A stretch of 64,000 bases of DNA from Nocardia bhagyanarayanae (GCF_006716565.1 NZ_VFPG01000001.1:4588001-4652000), one strand, 5' to 3'; shown: positions 27,486-36,963, numbered from the stretch's first letter. Translations and numbers: made by a program. The notes: generated from the letters alone by a model not told the origin.

Positions 27486-28448
27486 TCATCGCGTGTCCTT
27501 GGTGACGAATTCTGTAATGGCGTCGTGCATTTGGGTCAGACCGGGTTCTTCGAGCGGGTAGTGACCGGCGTTGTCGAGCACGACGGTGGTGACCGGCACC
27601 TTGGTGATCGCGCCGGTCACCGGCTTGCTGAGCTCGAGCGGAGTCCAGTGGTCTTCGGCGGGCTGGGTGTGCAGGACCGGGCACACGTCGAAATCGGCGG
27701 GCTCGATATCGGGTGCGTAAGCTCCGAACTCGCTGAAGAACCTGGCCGAGACCCAGCTGCCCGCCGAAGTGTTGTCCCGCAGAAAGACTTTCATCGCGTC
27801 CGGGTTGTTGCACAACGCGCTCATCTTCGATGCCGCCGACATCGGGTAGCGGACCCCGCGCAGCGGAGTGCGGGCCAGGAAGTTGAACACCGCGGTGCCG
27901 AAGGTGGCGTGGAAGGGGTCGTGGGAGACCGCCCGCCAGACGGTCTTGTCGCGCGGGTCGAGGAAGGTCGTGCCGATGATGCCGCGCAGCGTGCCGCGCG
28001 GTGCGTGCGCCGCCACGTGGTAGGTGAGCATGCCGCCCGCGCTGAGGCCGTAGAGCACGATCGGACGGTCGTCGCGGGTGCTTTCGTACGCGAGGAAGTC
28101 CGTGGTGAGCTGGATCCAGTCGTGGTAGCCGGGGGCGGTGCCGTCGGCCACCTGGGTCAGGCCGTAGCCGAGGTTGTCGAGAGCGACGGTCTCGAAGCCG
28201 CGCTGAGCCAGCGTCGCGCCCGCGACCAGGCTCATCTGCCTGCCGTTGGTGCCGACCCCGTGGTGCAGCACGATCTTGGCGGGAGCGCCGGGGAGGGGAT
28301 ACCGGTCGAGATGCACGTGATGGCCACGCCAGTCCCAGTACTCCTCGGCGGGCTCGGTGTCGCCGGTCAGCCGGAGGCGTTGGGGCAGGAACTGCTGTAG
28401 GTCGCGCCACGCCTGTTGATCGCGATACCACCGCGGACGCTCGCTCAT
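27486..28448 (-). CDS. Alpha/beta hydrolase
   Basis: The 320-aa cytosolic hydrolase has LHHGVGTNGRQ as oxyanion region, the nucleophile in LYGLSAGGML, an acid in QPAEDHWTP and the His in NAGHYPLEEPG. It resembles serine aminopeptidase/lysophospholipase-type hydrolases of actinobacteria; the substrate is unknown. The ATG at 28448 follows GAGGAG. It is a separate unit: 206 bp without a recognisable feature lie between it and the HSL-type esterase gene. Confidence 0.87.
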   Translation of the reverse strand: MSERPRWYRDQQAWRDLQQFLPQRLRLTGDTEPAEEYWDWRGHHVHLDRYPLPGAPAKIVLHHGVGTNGRQMSLVAGATLAQRGFETVALDNLGYGLTQVADGTAPGYHDWIQLTTDFLAYESTRDDRPIVLYGLSAGGMLTYHVAAHAPRGTLRGIIGTTFLDPRDKTVWRAVSHDPFHATFGTAVFNFLARTPLRGVRYPMSAASKMSALCNNPDAMKVFLRDNTSAGSWVSARFFSEFGAYAPDIEPADFDVCPVLHTQPAEDHWTPLELSKPVTGAITKVPVTTVVLDNAGHYPLEEPGLTQMHDAITEFVTKDTR

Positions 28449-28534
28449 GGCCAACTCCTCACTCAGCTATGTTTCGGCTAACCTTCGGGTTGGAGTGTAT
28501 GCCAGCGTGGATGTTCGTCGGTCGATCTGGATCT

Positions 28535-29041
28535 TCACGCCGAGGCGGCCGGATCCCAGGTGTACTCGTACTCCGGCAGCTCGAACCCGGCCTCGAACTG
28601 TCCGATCCGCGCATCCGTTCGTCGCCCACCGCGCCGCTCGTAGAAGCTGATCGCGGCGGTGTTGTCGCGCAACACCTCCAGATAGACCGGGCGGCCGGGA
28701 ATTTCGGCCGCCGCCCACCCCAGACCGCGCTCGAGTAGGCTTCCGCCGATCCCGTTCCCACGACGCTCGGGCCGGGCGTGCAGGTTGTCCAGCAGCACCC
28801 GGCCGTCTGCCGTGGGAACGAGATAGACGAAGCCGAGCAACGTCGCGGCATCCTCCGCGACGAACAATCCGGGCGTCACAGCACCGGTCAGCCGTTCGCG
28901 CCAAAGCGCGGCCCGATCCGCCTCGAGCGGCCCACTCAGGTAGTCGTCCGGCATGATGCCCGCATAGGCCGAGCGCCAGCTCGCGGCGTGCAGCTCCGCG
29001 ATCGCCTCCGCGTCCCCGGCGCCGCCGCTCCTGATCAACAT
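28535..29041 (-). CDS. GNAT family N-acetyltransferase
   Basis: The 168-aa protein has the GNAT acetyl-CoA loop ARPERRGNGIGGSLLERGL, then VYLEVLRDNTAAISFYERRG, the usual RimI-like arrangement. It probably acetylates a small amine or a protein N-terminus; the substrate is unknown. The start MLIRSGGAGDAEAI is the family N-terminus, and the longer frame upstream is not. It lies 178 bp beyond the end of the pyrimidine operon, on the same strand. Confidence 0.88.
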   Translation of the reverse strand: MLIRSGGAGDAEAIAELHAASWRSAYAGIMPDDYLSGPLEADRAALWRERLTGAVTPGLFVAEDAATLLGFVYLVPTADGRVLLDNLHARPERRGNGIGGSLLERGLGWAAAEIPGRPVYLEVLRDNTAAISFYERRGGRRTDARIGQFEAGFELPEYEYTWDPAASA

Positions 29042-29219
29042 GCCGCCAGCATCCTCGACGCCACCCGCTCTGTCACGTCGTTTCCGGCCGTACCCGCCGC
29101 ACTCATCGGGTTGCGCTGCCGTACCGACCCGCGAGGGCAGCGAACCGACGTCATCGTGGTTCGGAAACTGCCCGAAGCACAACCTCGTCGCCATAACGCG
29201 GCAGATCTGGCGGAGGTGA

Positions 29220-30683
29220 TCAGTCCCCGTGCGCATCCGCGGGAACGGACGGGCGAAGGACGTCGAACGCGTACATCAGCACCGCGCCCAGGGCCGCGCC
29301 GACGGGCCACGACAGCGCTGTCACCTCTTGTGAATCCGGAGCCAGGGCGACGATCACGGCAATGGTTCCCGAAATGGCCAGCGCCGTCAGAGCTTTCGGG
29401 TTGAACCCGCGGGAGAAGTAGTAGCGGCCCTCCGCGGTGTCGGAGTACAGCTCGGCGACCGCCGTGCGTTGCCTGCGCACCAGGTAGTAGTCGACGATCA
29501 GGATGCCGAACACCGGGCCCATCAGCGCGCCGACGCCACCGAGGAAGTAGATGATGAAATCCTGGTTCTCCCAGAGCTTCCACGGCATCACCAGGATGGA
29601 CAGCACGGCGGTGATGATGCCGCCGGTGCGGAAGGAGATGTATCTCGGTGCGGCATTGGAGATGTCGTAGGCGGGGGACACGAAGTTGAGGACCACGTTG
29701 ATGCCGACGGTCGCCGTCGCGAACAGCACCGCGGCCACGACAACCACGACGTCGCTGTCGATGTCGGCGACCAGCTGCACCGGGTCGGTCAGCACCTTCC
29801 CGTACACCTTCAGCGTGGCCAGCGAGATGACGATCGACAGGACCACGAACGCCGTCTCGTTGAACGGAATGCCCCACGCGTTGCCGCGCAGCACCGCCTT
29901 CCTACTGGGCGAGAACCGCGCGAAGTCGGCGTAGTTGACGAGCGGACCCGCCATGAACGACACCATCAGGAAGGCGACGCCGACGAACGCGGCCACCGTC
30001 GCACCGCCCGACAGCGGCGCACCGGCACGGGCGTTGAAGTCGATGCTCCACTCGGCCTTTCCGAGAATCCAGATCGCCAGCGCGATCATGCCGATCCACA
30101 CCGCGGGACCCGCGAAGTCCGAGGCCTTGCGCACGACCTCCATGCCGTAGTTGATGATCGCCAGCTGCACCGTCCACAGCACGAGGAACGCGATCCAGCC
30201 CAGCGTGGACAGGCCGACGAAGCTGGATTCGGTCCACGACGCCAAACCCGGCGACACTCGCAGGAGCAGCACCATCAGCGCGGTCGACGCCAGATAGGTC
30301 TGGATGCCGTACCAGAACACCGCGACGATCGCCCGCAGCAGCGCGGGGACGTTGGCGCCGAACACGCCGAACGCGGCGCGGGCGAAGACCGGGAACGGGA
30401 CCCCGACCTTCTGACCCGCGACGCCGACGAGATTGCTGCCCAACCAGAGCACGAGCACGCCGGTGAACAGGGCGAGCATGGTCTGCCACCCGGTCATGCC
30501 GAGCGCGAGCATGCCGACGGCGAACCCGTAGCTGGCGATGCTGTGCGCCGAGGTCATCCAGAGACAGAAGATGTCCCAGGTACGCCAGGTCGCCGTCGCC
30601 TCGGTCGTGGGGGCCAAGTCGTCGTTGACCAGCGTGGAACTGCCCGGCGCGCCGTTCAGCGGCCGTACCCGAGTGTCTGTCAT
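29220..30683 (-). CDS. NCS1-family nucleobase/hydantoin:cation symporter
   Basis: The 487-aa protein has about twelve membrane segments and NCS1 features: WRTWDIFCLWMTSAHSI at the N-terminus, ARAAFGVFGANVPALLRA in the central helices and PVFGILIVDYYLVRRQ near the end. The family (Mhp1, PucI) takes up hydantoins, allantoin, uracil or thymine with Na+ or H+. It is the last gene of the six-gene operon, 26 bases after the dehydrogenase, and should import the pathway substrate. Confidence 0.93.
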   Translation of the reverse strand: MTDTRVRPLNGAPGSSTLVNDDLAPTTEATATWRTWDIFCLWMTSAHSIASYGFAVGMLALGMTGWQTMLALFTGVLVLWLGSNLVGVAGQKVGVPFPVFARAAFGVFGANVPALLRAIVAVFWYGIQTYLASTALMVLLLRVSPGLASWTESSFVGLSTLGWIAFLVLWTVQLAIINYGMEVVRKASDFAGPAVWIGMIALAIWILGKAEWSIDFNARAGAPLSGGATVAAFVGVAFLMVSFMAGPLVNYADFARFSPSRKAVLRGNAWGIPFNETAFVVLSIVISLATLKVYGKVLTDPVQLVADIDSDVVVVVAAVLFATATVGINVVLNFVSPAYDISNAAPRYISFRTGGIITAVLSILVMPWKLWENQDFIIYFLGGVGALMGPVFGILIVDYYLVRRQRTAVAELYSDTAEGRYYFSRGFNPKALTALAISGTIAVIVALAPDSQEVTALSWPVGAALGAVLMYAFDVLRPSVPADAHGD

Positions 30684-30709
30684 CGGATGTCCTTCGTGCT
30701 TCGGTGATG

Positions 30710-32218
30710 CTAACTGTTCCGCGGAAAACCGAGGTCTATGCCGCCGTGGCTGGGGTCGAGCCAGCGGGAGGTGATCGCCTTCTCCCGGGTGAAGAACGCG
30801 AATCCGTTGGGGCCGTAGGCTTTCGCATCGCCGAACAGCGACGCCTTCCAGCCGCCGAAACTGTGGTAGGCCACCGGGACCGGGATCGGCACGTTCACCC
30901 CGATCATGCCGACGTTCACCTGCCGCTGGAAGCGCCGCGCGGCGCCGCCGTCGTTGGTGAAGATCGCGACGCCGTTGCCGTAGGGCGAGGCGTTGACGAT
31001 CTCGACGCCCTGCTCGAAGCCCTCGACCCGCACCACCGAGAGCACGGGCCCGAAGATCTCGTCGCGATAGACCGCCGAGGTCACCGGCACCCGGTCGATC
31101 AGGCTCGGCCCGAGCCAGAACCCGTTGGGGTCGCCGTCGATGGCGCTGTCGCGGCCGTCGACCACCACCCGCGCCTGATCGGTGACGGCGGTGTCGAGGT
31201 AGGCGGCGACGCGGTCGCGGTGCTCGCGGGTGATCAGCGGCCCCATGTCGCAGCCGCGGCGGCCGTCACCGGTGCGCAGGCCGGTCATCCGCGCCGCGAC
31301 ACGCGCCACCAGGTCGTCGGCGATGGTGTCGACCGCGAGCACCACGCTCACCGCCATGCACCGTTCGCCCGCCGATCCGAAGCCCGCGTTGACCGCCGCG
31401 TCGGCGGCCAGGTCCAAGTCGGCGTCGGGCAGGACGAGCATGTGGTTCTTGGCGCCGCCGAGCGCCTGGACCCGTTTGCCGTGCGCGCTCGCCGTCCGGT
31501 AGACGTAGTCGGCGATCGGGGTGGAGCCGACGAACGAGATCGCCGCGACTCGCGGATGGGTGAGCAGCGCGTCCACCGCCTCCTTGTCGCCGTGCACGAC
31601 ATTGAGCACGCCCGCGGGCAGACCGGCGTCGGCAGCGAGTTCGGCGAGCCAGTTCGCCGCCGACGGATCCTTCTCGCTCGGCTTGAGCACCACCGTGTTT
31701 CCCGCGGCGATCGCGATCGGGAAGAACCACAGCGGCACCATGGCCGGGAAGTTGAACGGGCTGATGATGCCGACGACGCCGACCGGTTCGCGCACCGAGT
31801 ACACGTCGATCCCGGTCGAGGCGTTCTGGCTGAACTCGCCCTTGAGCAGGTGCGGCATCGACAGCGCGAACTCGACGACTTCGAGCCCGCGGGCGACCTC
31901 GCCCGCCGCGTCGGCGAGCACCTTGCCGTGCTCGCCGGTGAGGATGCTCGCCAGTTCGTCCTTGCGTGCGTTGAGCAGTTCGCGGAAGTTCAGCAGGAAC
32001 CGGTGCCGGGTGGCGATGGAGGAGTCGGACCAGCCGGGCAGCGCCGCCGCCGCGGCCGCGACCGCGACGCCGACGTCGTCGGCGGTGGCCATCCGGACGC
32101 TGCGCTGCGCGACGCCGAGCGCCGGATCGAAAACCGGTGCGGTGCGGTCGGATTCGCCGGTCCAGGGCTTGCCGTCGACCCAGTGGTCGACGATGTCGGT
32201 GCTCGCGGGATTCGTCAT
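30710..32218 (-). CDS. mmsA: CoA-acylating (methyl)malonate-semialdehyde dehydrogenase
   Basis: The 502-aa aldehyde dehydrogenase has the MmsA/IolA subgroup signatures: SPFNFPAMVPLWFFPIAIA, FVGSTPIADYVY and the catalytic Cys in GSAGERCMA near residue 286. It converts malonate semialdehyde or methylmalonate semialdehyde, NAD+ and CoA to acetyl-CoA or propionyl-CoA with CO2. In this operon it would finish breakdown of beta-alanine (from uracil) and 3-aminoisobutyrate (from thymine). Its ATG overlaps the aminotransferase stop. Confidence 0.94.
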   Translation of the reverse strand: MTNPASTDIVDHWVDGKPWTGESDRTAPVFDPALGVAQRSVRMATADDVGVAVAAAAAALPGWSDSSIATRHRFLLNFRELLNARKDELASILTGEHGKVLADAAGEVARGLEVVEFALSMPHLLKGEFSQNASTGIDVYSVREPVGVVGIISPFNFPAMVPLWFFPIAIAAGNTVVLKPSEKDPSAANWLAELAADAGLPAGVLNVVHGDKEAVDALLTHPRVAAISFVGSTPIADYVYRTASAHGKRVQALGGAKNHMLVLPDADLDLAADAAVNAGFGSAGERCMAVSVVLAVDTIADDLVARVAARMTGLRTGDGRRGCDMGPLITREHRDRVAAYLDTAVTDQARVVVDGRDSAIDGDPNGFWLGPSLIDRVPVTSAVYRDEIFGPVLSVVRVEGFEQGVEIVNASPYGNGVAIFTNDGGAARRFQRQVNVGMIGVNVPIPVPVAYHSFGGWKASLFGDAKAYGPNGFAFFTREKAITSRWLDPSHGGIDLGFPRNS

Positions 32219-33543
32219 CGGATCTCCTCGGCTGACAGGGCGGTCAGTACGTCACGCAGGATGGCGGCGCCCTCGGCGACCTCCGCCTCGGTGACCACGC
32301 AAGGCGGCGCGACGTGAATTCGGTTGTCGGCCAGGAACGGCAGGTAGCCCCGGGCGATCAGGTCGGATTTCACCCGCGCCATGGTGGCCGCCGACACGGG
32401 TTCACGGGTGGCGCGATCGGCGACGAGTTCGACGGCCCAGAACACGCCTTCGCCGCGCACCTCGCCGATCACCGGGCAGTCGCCGGCCAGTTCCGCGAGC
32501 GCCGGGCCGAGCGCGGTGCGGCCGATACGTTCGGCATGGGCGACGATGCCTTCGTCGGCCATCACATCGAGGGCGGCCACGATCGACGCCGCGGCCAGCG
32601 GATGACCGCTGTAGGTGAGGCCGCCGGGGAAGACGGTGTCGTCGAAGGTGCGGGCGATCGCGTCGGAGATGACGACGCCGCCCACGGGGACGTAGCCGGA
32701 GTTGACGCCCTTGGCGAAGGTGATCAGATCGGGCCGCACGTCGTAGCCGTCGAACGCGAACCACCGTCCGGTGCGGCCGAATCCGCACATCACCTCGTCG
32801 AGGATCAGCACGATGCCGTACCGGTCGGCGATGGCGCGGACGCCCGCGAGGTAGCCGGGCGGCGGCACCAGGATGCCCGCGGTGCCCGGCACGGTCTCCA
32901 GCAGGATCGCGGCGATGGTCGAGGGTCCCTCGCACTGCACGACCCGCTCCAGGTGCCGCAGCGCGCGTTCGCTCTCCTCCTCGGGGCTGCTCGCCCAGAA
33001 CTCGCTGCGATACAGGTAGGGGCCGAAGAAATGCACGTGACCGCGGGCGTATTCGTTCGGCATCCGCCGCCAGTCGCCGGTCGCGACGACGGCGGCGCCG
33101 GTGTTGCCGTGGTAGGAGCGGTAGGTGGAGAGCACCTTGTCGCGGCCGGTGTGCAGGCGCGCCATCCGGATGGCGTTCTCGTTGGCGTCCGCGCCGCCGT
33201 TGGTGAAGAACACCTTGTCCATGCCGTCCGGCGCGAGCGCCGTGATTCGCTGGGCCGCCTCGCCCCGTTGCAGATTCGCCGTGGCCGGTCCGATGGTGGC
33301 CAGGCGCGCGGCCTGGTCGGCGATCGCGGCCGTGACCACCGGATGCTGGTGGCCGATGTTCACATTGACCATCTGGCTGGCGAAATCCAGATATTCGCGG
33401 CCCGCGTGGTCCCATACCCGGCAGCCGCGACCGCCCGCCAGCACCACCGGGTGCAGCGCGGCTTGCGCCGACCAGGAGTGGAACACATGGCTGCGGTCGA
33501 GTTCGTAGGCGCGCGCGTCCAAGTCGACGCGCACGGCGGTCAT
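32215..33543 (-). CDS. Class III aminotransferase, beta-alanine/omega-amino-acid type
   Basis: The 442-aa PLP enzyme has the subgroup III features FFTNGGADANENAIRMAR, ILDEVMCGFGRTGRWF and the PLP lysine in TFAKGVNSGYVPVGG. It should move the amino group from beta-alanine or 3-aminoisobutyrate to pyruvate or 2-oxoglutarate, producing the semialdehyde for the next enzyme. It overlaps its neighbours by 4 bases on both sides. Confidence 0.93.
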   Translation of the reverse strand: MTAVRVDLDARAYELDRSHVFHSWSAQAALHPVVLAGGRGCRVWDHAGREYLDFASQMVNVNIGHQHPVVTAAIADQAARLATIGPATANLQRGEAAQRITALAPDGMDKVFFTNGGADANENAIRMARLHTGRDKVLSTYRSYHGNTGAAVVATGDWRRMPNEYARGHVHFFGPYLYRSEFWASSPEEESERALRHLERVVQCEGPSTIAAILLETVPGTAGILVPPPGYLAGVRAIADRYGIVLILDEVMCGFGRTGRWFAFDGYDVRPDLITFAKGVNSGYVPVGGVVISDAIARTFDDTVFPGGLTYSGHPLAAASIVAALDVMADEGIVAHAERIGRTALGPALAELAGDCPVIGEVRGEGVFWAVELVADRATREPVSAATMARVKSDLIARGYLPFLADNRIHVAPPCVVTEAEVAEGAAILRDVLTALSAEEIR

Positions 33544-34565
33544 GCCGTCACCTTCGTCGCCGTAATGGTCTGCCGCAGTTGCGGAATGACGGTCTCACCG
33601 TAGACGCGCATGGTTTCCTCTTTGTTGTCGTGTTGCAGGTAGCCCGCGAACTGATCGACGCCGAGGTCGGCGAGCCGCCGCAGTTTGGCGATGTGCTCGT
33701 CGGCGGTGCCGAGCACGCAGAACCGTTCGACGATGTCGTCGGAGACGAAGTCGGCGTGCACGTTTCCCGCCCGGCCGTGCTGGTTGTAGTCGTAACCCGT
33801 TCGGTCCGCGATGTATTCGGTGAACGCGGCGGGCACCGCACCGCTGGCGCCGTAGCGCGCGACGATGTCGGCGACGTGGTTGCCCACCATCCCGCCGAAC
33901 CAGCGGCACTGGTCGCGCATGTGCTTGCGGTCGGTGCCGATGTACATCGGTGCGGCCACGCAGATCTTCAGCGAGGCCGGGTCGCGGCCCGCCGCCTCCG
34001 CCGACTTCCGCACCGCGCCGATCATCCACTCGGCGATGTCGAGGTCGGCGAGCTGCAGGATGTAGCCGTCGGCCACCTCGCCGGTCAGCGCCAGCGCCTT
34101 CGGTCCGTAGGCGGCCACCCAGACGTCCAGCTTCGAGCCGACGCTCCACGGGAATTGCACGGTGCTCCCGCCGTATTCGACGGGCCGCGAGTTGGCCAGT
34201 TCCCTGATCACGTGGATCGATTCGCGCAGTGTGCGCAGCGTGGTCGGTTTGCCGCCGCCGACGCGCACCGCCGAATCACCGCGCCCGATACCGCAGATGG
34301 TCCGGTTGCCGTACGCCTCGTTGAGCGTGGCGTACAGCGACGCCGTGACCGTCCAATCCCTGGTCGCCGGGTTGGTCACCATGGGTCCGACCATGATTCG
34401 CTTGGTCTCGTGCAGGATCTGGCTGTAGAGCACGTACGGCTCCTGCCACAGCAGGTGCGAGTCGAAGGTCCACAGGTGGCTGAACCCGTGCGCCTCGGCC
34501 AGTTTCGCCAATTGAACGGTGCGCGCCGCCGGGGGATCGCACTGTAGTACCGCTCCGAATTGCAT
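33540..34565 (-). CDS. F420-type luciferase-like oxidoreductase (TIGR03842-like)
   Basis: The 341-aa LLM-fold protein starts MQFGAVLQCDPPAARTVQLA and has the Mer-like motifs HGFSHLWTFDSHLLWQEPY, GPMVTNPATRDW and RTICGIGRGDSAVR. From memory it belongs to the TIGR03842 group, annotated as F420-dependent but without an assigned reaction. It is embedded in the pyrimidine/hydantoin operon, overlapping the aminotransferase by 4 bases and 9 bases after dihydropyrimidinase. No dihydropyrimidine dehydrogenase is present. An F420H2-dependent reduction of uracil or thymine would fit; a RutA-like oxygenase role is another option. The function is inferred from position only. Confidence 0.88.
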   Translation of the reverse strand: MQFGAVLQCDPPAARTVQLAKLAEAHGFSHLWTFDSHLLWQEPYVLYSQILHETKRIMVGPMVTNPATRDWTVTASLYATLNEAYGNRTICGIGRGDSAVRVGGGKPTTLRTLRESIHVIRELANSRPVEYGGSTVQFPWSVGSKLDVWVAAYGPKALALTGEVADGYILQLADLDIAEWMIGAVRKSAEAAGRDPASLKICVAAPMYIGTDRKHMRDQCRWFGGMVGNHVADIVARYGASGAVPAAFTEYIADRTGYDYNQHGRAGNVHADFVSDDIVERFCVLGTADEHIAKLRRLADLGVDQFAGYLQHDNKEETMRVYGETVIPQLRQTITATKVTA

Positions 34566-34574
34566 GGCGTCTCC

Positions 34575-35996
34575 TCAGATCAAGTACTGGCACGGATCAC
34601 GGCGCACGAACTGCCCGTCACCCTTGCGGCCGCGATACTCGCCGTCCGCGACCACGACCTTGCCGCGCGAGAGCACGGTGTCGACGCGGCCGTCGATCTC
34701 GTAGCCCTCCCACGCCGAGTGGTCCATGTTCATGTGGTGGGTCTTGCCGAGGCCGATGGAGGTGTGGCCGTCCGGGTCGTAGACCACGATGTCGGCGTCC
34801 GCGCCCGGGGCGAGCACGCCCTTGCGCCCGTAGAGGCCGAACATGCGGGCCGGGGTGGTCGAGGTGATCTCCACCCAGCGCTCCAGGGTGATGCGGCCCT
34901 CGACGACGCCCTGGTACATCAGGTCCATGCGGTGCTCGACCGTGCCGACGCCGTTGGGAATCTTGGAGAAATCGCCGATCCCCATGTCCTTCTGTCCCTT
35001 CATGCAGAAGGGGCAGTGGTCGGTGGACACCATTTGAAGATCGTTGGTGCGCAACGCCTGCCAGACCTGAGCCTGATGCTCTTCGCGCCGGGAGCGCAGC
35101 GGCGTCGAGCAGACCCACTTCGCGCCTTCGAATCCGGGCGCGCCGAGGTTGTCCTCCAGGGACAGGTACAGGTACTGCGGGCAGGTCTCGCCGAAGACGT
35201 TGCGGCCCCGGTCTCTGGCCGCGGCCAACTGGGCGACGGCCTGTTTCGCCGACACGTGCACCACGTACAGCGGTGCGCCGGTGAGATCGGCGAGCATGAT
35301 CGCGCGGTGCGTCGCTTCCTCCTCCAGCTGCCAGGCGCGCGCGATGCCGTGGTAGTAGGGATCGGTCTTGCCCTCGGCGAGCAGTTGCTCGACGAGAACG
35401 TCGATGGCTGGGCCGTTCTCGGCGTGCATCATGGTGAGCAGCCCGGTGTTCGCGCCGATCTGCATGGCGCGCAGGATCTGCGCGTCATCGCTGTAGAAGA
35501 CGCCCGGATAGGCCATGAAGAGCTTGAAGCTCGTGATCCCCTCGTCCGGCAGCCTGCGCAGCGCGGTCAGCGATTCGTCGTTGACGTCGCCGATGATCTG
35601 GTGGAACGAGTAGTCGATCGCGCACTGGCCCGACGCCATCTTGTGCCAGGTGTCCAAGGAATCCTGGACGCGCTCACCGAACTTCTGGACCGCGAAGTCG
35701 ATGATCGTGGTGGTGCCGCCCCACGCGGCGGCCCTGGTGCCGCTCTCGAAATCGTCGGAAGCCGTTGTGCCGCCGAAGGGCATCGACATGTGGGTGTGCG
35801 CGTCGATGCCGCCAGGGATGACGTACTTGCCGGTCGCGTCGACAACGGTGTCCACCGTTTCGGCCAGGTTCGCGCCGAGCACGGTCGTGCCCGGCTCCAG
35901 CAGTGCGACGATGCGTTCGCCGTCGACCAGGATGTCGGCCGCGCCGCGTCCGGTCGCCGAGACGACCGTTCCTCCGGTGATCAGTGTGGTACCCAT
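34575..35996 (-). CDS. Dihydropyrimidinase/D-hydantoinase
   Basis: The 473-aa amidohydrolase opens the ring of dihydrouracil, dihydrothymine or hydantoins to N-carbamoyl amino acids. The binuclear metal site is intact: His67 and His69 (GGIDAHTHM), carbamylated Lys158 (TSFKLFMAYPG), His191 (MMHAENG), His247 (VVHVSAK) and Asp326 (VSTDHCP). The length is normal. The ATG follows CAGGAGGGAG. It is the second gene of the operon, 13 bases after the carbon-nitrogen hydrolase. Confidence 0.95.
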   Translation of the reverse strand: MGTTLITGGTVVSATGRGAADILVDGERIVALLEPGTTVLGANLAETVDTVVDATGKYVIPGGIDAHTHMSMPFGGTTASDDFESGTRAAAWGGTTTIIDFAVQKFGERVQDSLDTWHKMASGQCAIDYSFHQIIGDVNDESLTALRRLPDEGITSFKLFMAYPGVFYSDDAQILRAMQIGANTGLLTMMHAENGPAIDVLVEQLLAEGKTDPYYHGIARAWQLEEEATHRAIMLADLTGAPLYVVHVSAKQAVAQLAAARDRGRNVFGETCPQYLYLSLEDNLGAPGFEGAKWVCSTPLRSRREEHQAQVWQALRTNDLQMVSTDHCPFCMKGQKDMGIGDFSKIPNGVGTVEHRMDLMYQGVVEGRITLERWVEITSTTPARMFGLYGRKGVLAPGADADIVVYDPDGHTSIGLGKTHHMNMDHSAWEGYEIDGRVDTVLSRGKVVVADGEYRGRKGDGQFVRRDPCQYLI

Positions 35997-36009
35997 GCTC
36001 CCTCCTGGT

Positions 36010-36858
36010 TCAGGGCGCCACGATGGCGTCGTAGGAATCCGGTCGCCGGTCGCGATAGAACTGCCAGTCGCCGCGGACTTCGCGCACCAGGTCCAGATCG
36101 AGCTCGCGGACCACCAGTTCGTCGGTGTCGGCGGAGGCCCGCTCTCCGACGTAGCAGCCGCGCGGATCGACGAAATACGAAGTGCCGTAGAAGGTCACGG
36201 CGGCGTCGCCGAACTCCTCGGTCTCCGTACCGATGCGGTTGTTCGCGCCGATGAAGTACTGGTTCGCCGCCGCCGCGGCGGGCTGCTCCAGCTCCCAGAG
36301 ACGTTCGGACAGGCCAGGTTTGGTGGCCGACGGGTTGAAGACGAGTTCGGCGCCTGCCAATCCGTAGGCGCGCCAGCCCTCCGGGAAGTGGCGGTCGTAG
36401 CAGATGTAGACACCGACCCTGCCCACGGCGGTGTCGAATACGGGGTAGCCGAGGTTGCCCGGCCGGAAATAGAACTTCTCCCAGAAGCCGGACAGCTGCG
36501 GAATGTGGTGCTTGCGGTATTTGCCCAGGTAGCTGCCGTCGGCGTCGATCACCGCGGCGGTGTTGTAGAGCACGCCGGGCTGGTCTTCCTCGTACAACGG
36601 AAGCACGATCACCATCCGGTGCTCCTTGGCCAGCTCCGCGAACCGTTCCGTCGTCGGCCCCGGCACGGATTCGGCGTACTCGTAGTACTTCTTGTCCTGC
36701 ACGTTGCCGAAATACGGTCCGTAGAACAGTTCTTGGAAGCAGATGATCTGCACGCCCGCGGCGGCGGCCTGCTCGACGAAACCCTCGTGCTTGGCCAGCA
36801 TCGACTTCTTGTCGCCGGTCCACGTCGCCTGGGTGATGGCGGCCTTGATTGTCGTCAC
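36010..36858 (-). CDS. Nitrilase-superfamily beta-ureidopropionase-like amidohydrolase
   Basis: The 282-aa protein has the catalytic Glu43 (FQELFYGPYF), Lys116 (GKYRKHHIP) and Cys153 (VYICYDRHFPEGW) of the carbon-nitrogen hydrolase superfamily. It should split N-carbamoyl-beta-alanine (or N-carbamoyl amino acids) into the amino acid, CO2 and ammonia, the step after dihydropyrimidinase. It is the first gene of the six-gene operon, transcribed away from the MocR regulator across a 105-bp control region. Confidence 0.93.
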   Translation of the reverse strand: MTTIKAAITQATWTGDKKSMLAKHEGFVEQAAAAGVQIICFQELFYGPYFGNVQDKKYYEYAESVPGPTTERFAELAKEHRMVIVLPLYEEDQPGVLYNTAAVIDADGSYLGKYRKHHIPQLSGFWEKFYFRPGNLGYPVFDTAVGRVGVYICYDRHFPEGWRAYGLAGAELVFNPSATKPGLSERLWELEQPAAAAANQYFIGANNRIGTETEEFGDAAVTFYGTSYFVDPRGCYVGERASADTDELVVRELDLDLVREVRGDWQFYRDRRPDSYDAIVAP

Positions 36859-36963
36859 CTGTCGATCTCCCTACCGAAGTTGGTTATGTTATCTTCGAAG
36901 GTAAACATTTCCTGAATATTTCAGTCGGTGCCGAAAGTGTAAATCTCACGAGGTGATCGAGGC
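36859..36963. promoter_or_regulatory. Divergent control region of the pyrimidine operon and MocR gene
   Basis: The 105 bp between the two start codons are AT-rich compared with the surroundings. The region has the 8-bp palindrome CTTCGAAG (36893-36900) and the similar words CCGAAGT (36874) and CCGAAAGT (36931) in direct orientation. MocR proteins generally bind direct repeats in such regions. Which copies matter cannot be decided by eye. Confidence 0.5.

Noticed and set aside
30704..32317. 537-codon plus-strand frame
   Set aside because: It is antisense to the semialdehyde dehydrogenase, with no recognisable domain and His/Arg/Glu-rich composition.
33540..34565. Direct assignment of the LLM protein as RutA (uracil oxygenase)
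   Set aside because: Its motifs are of the Mer/F420 type and no other rut gene is present; the operon carries the reductive, not the oxidative, enzyme set. It is kept only as an alternative.
34560..36254. 564-codon plus-strand frame
   Set aside because: It is antisense to the dihydropyrimidinase gene, which has a complete metal site.
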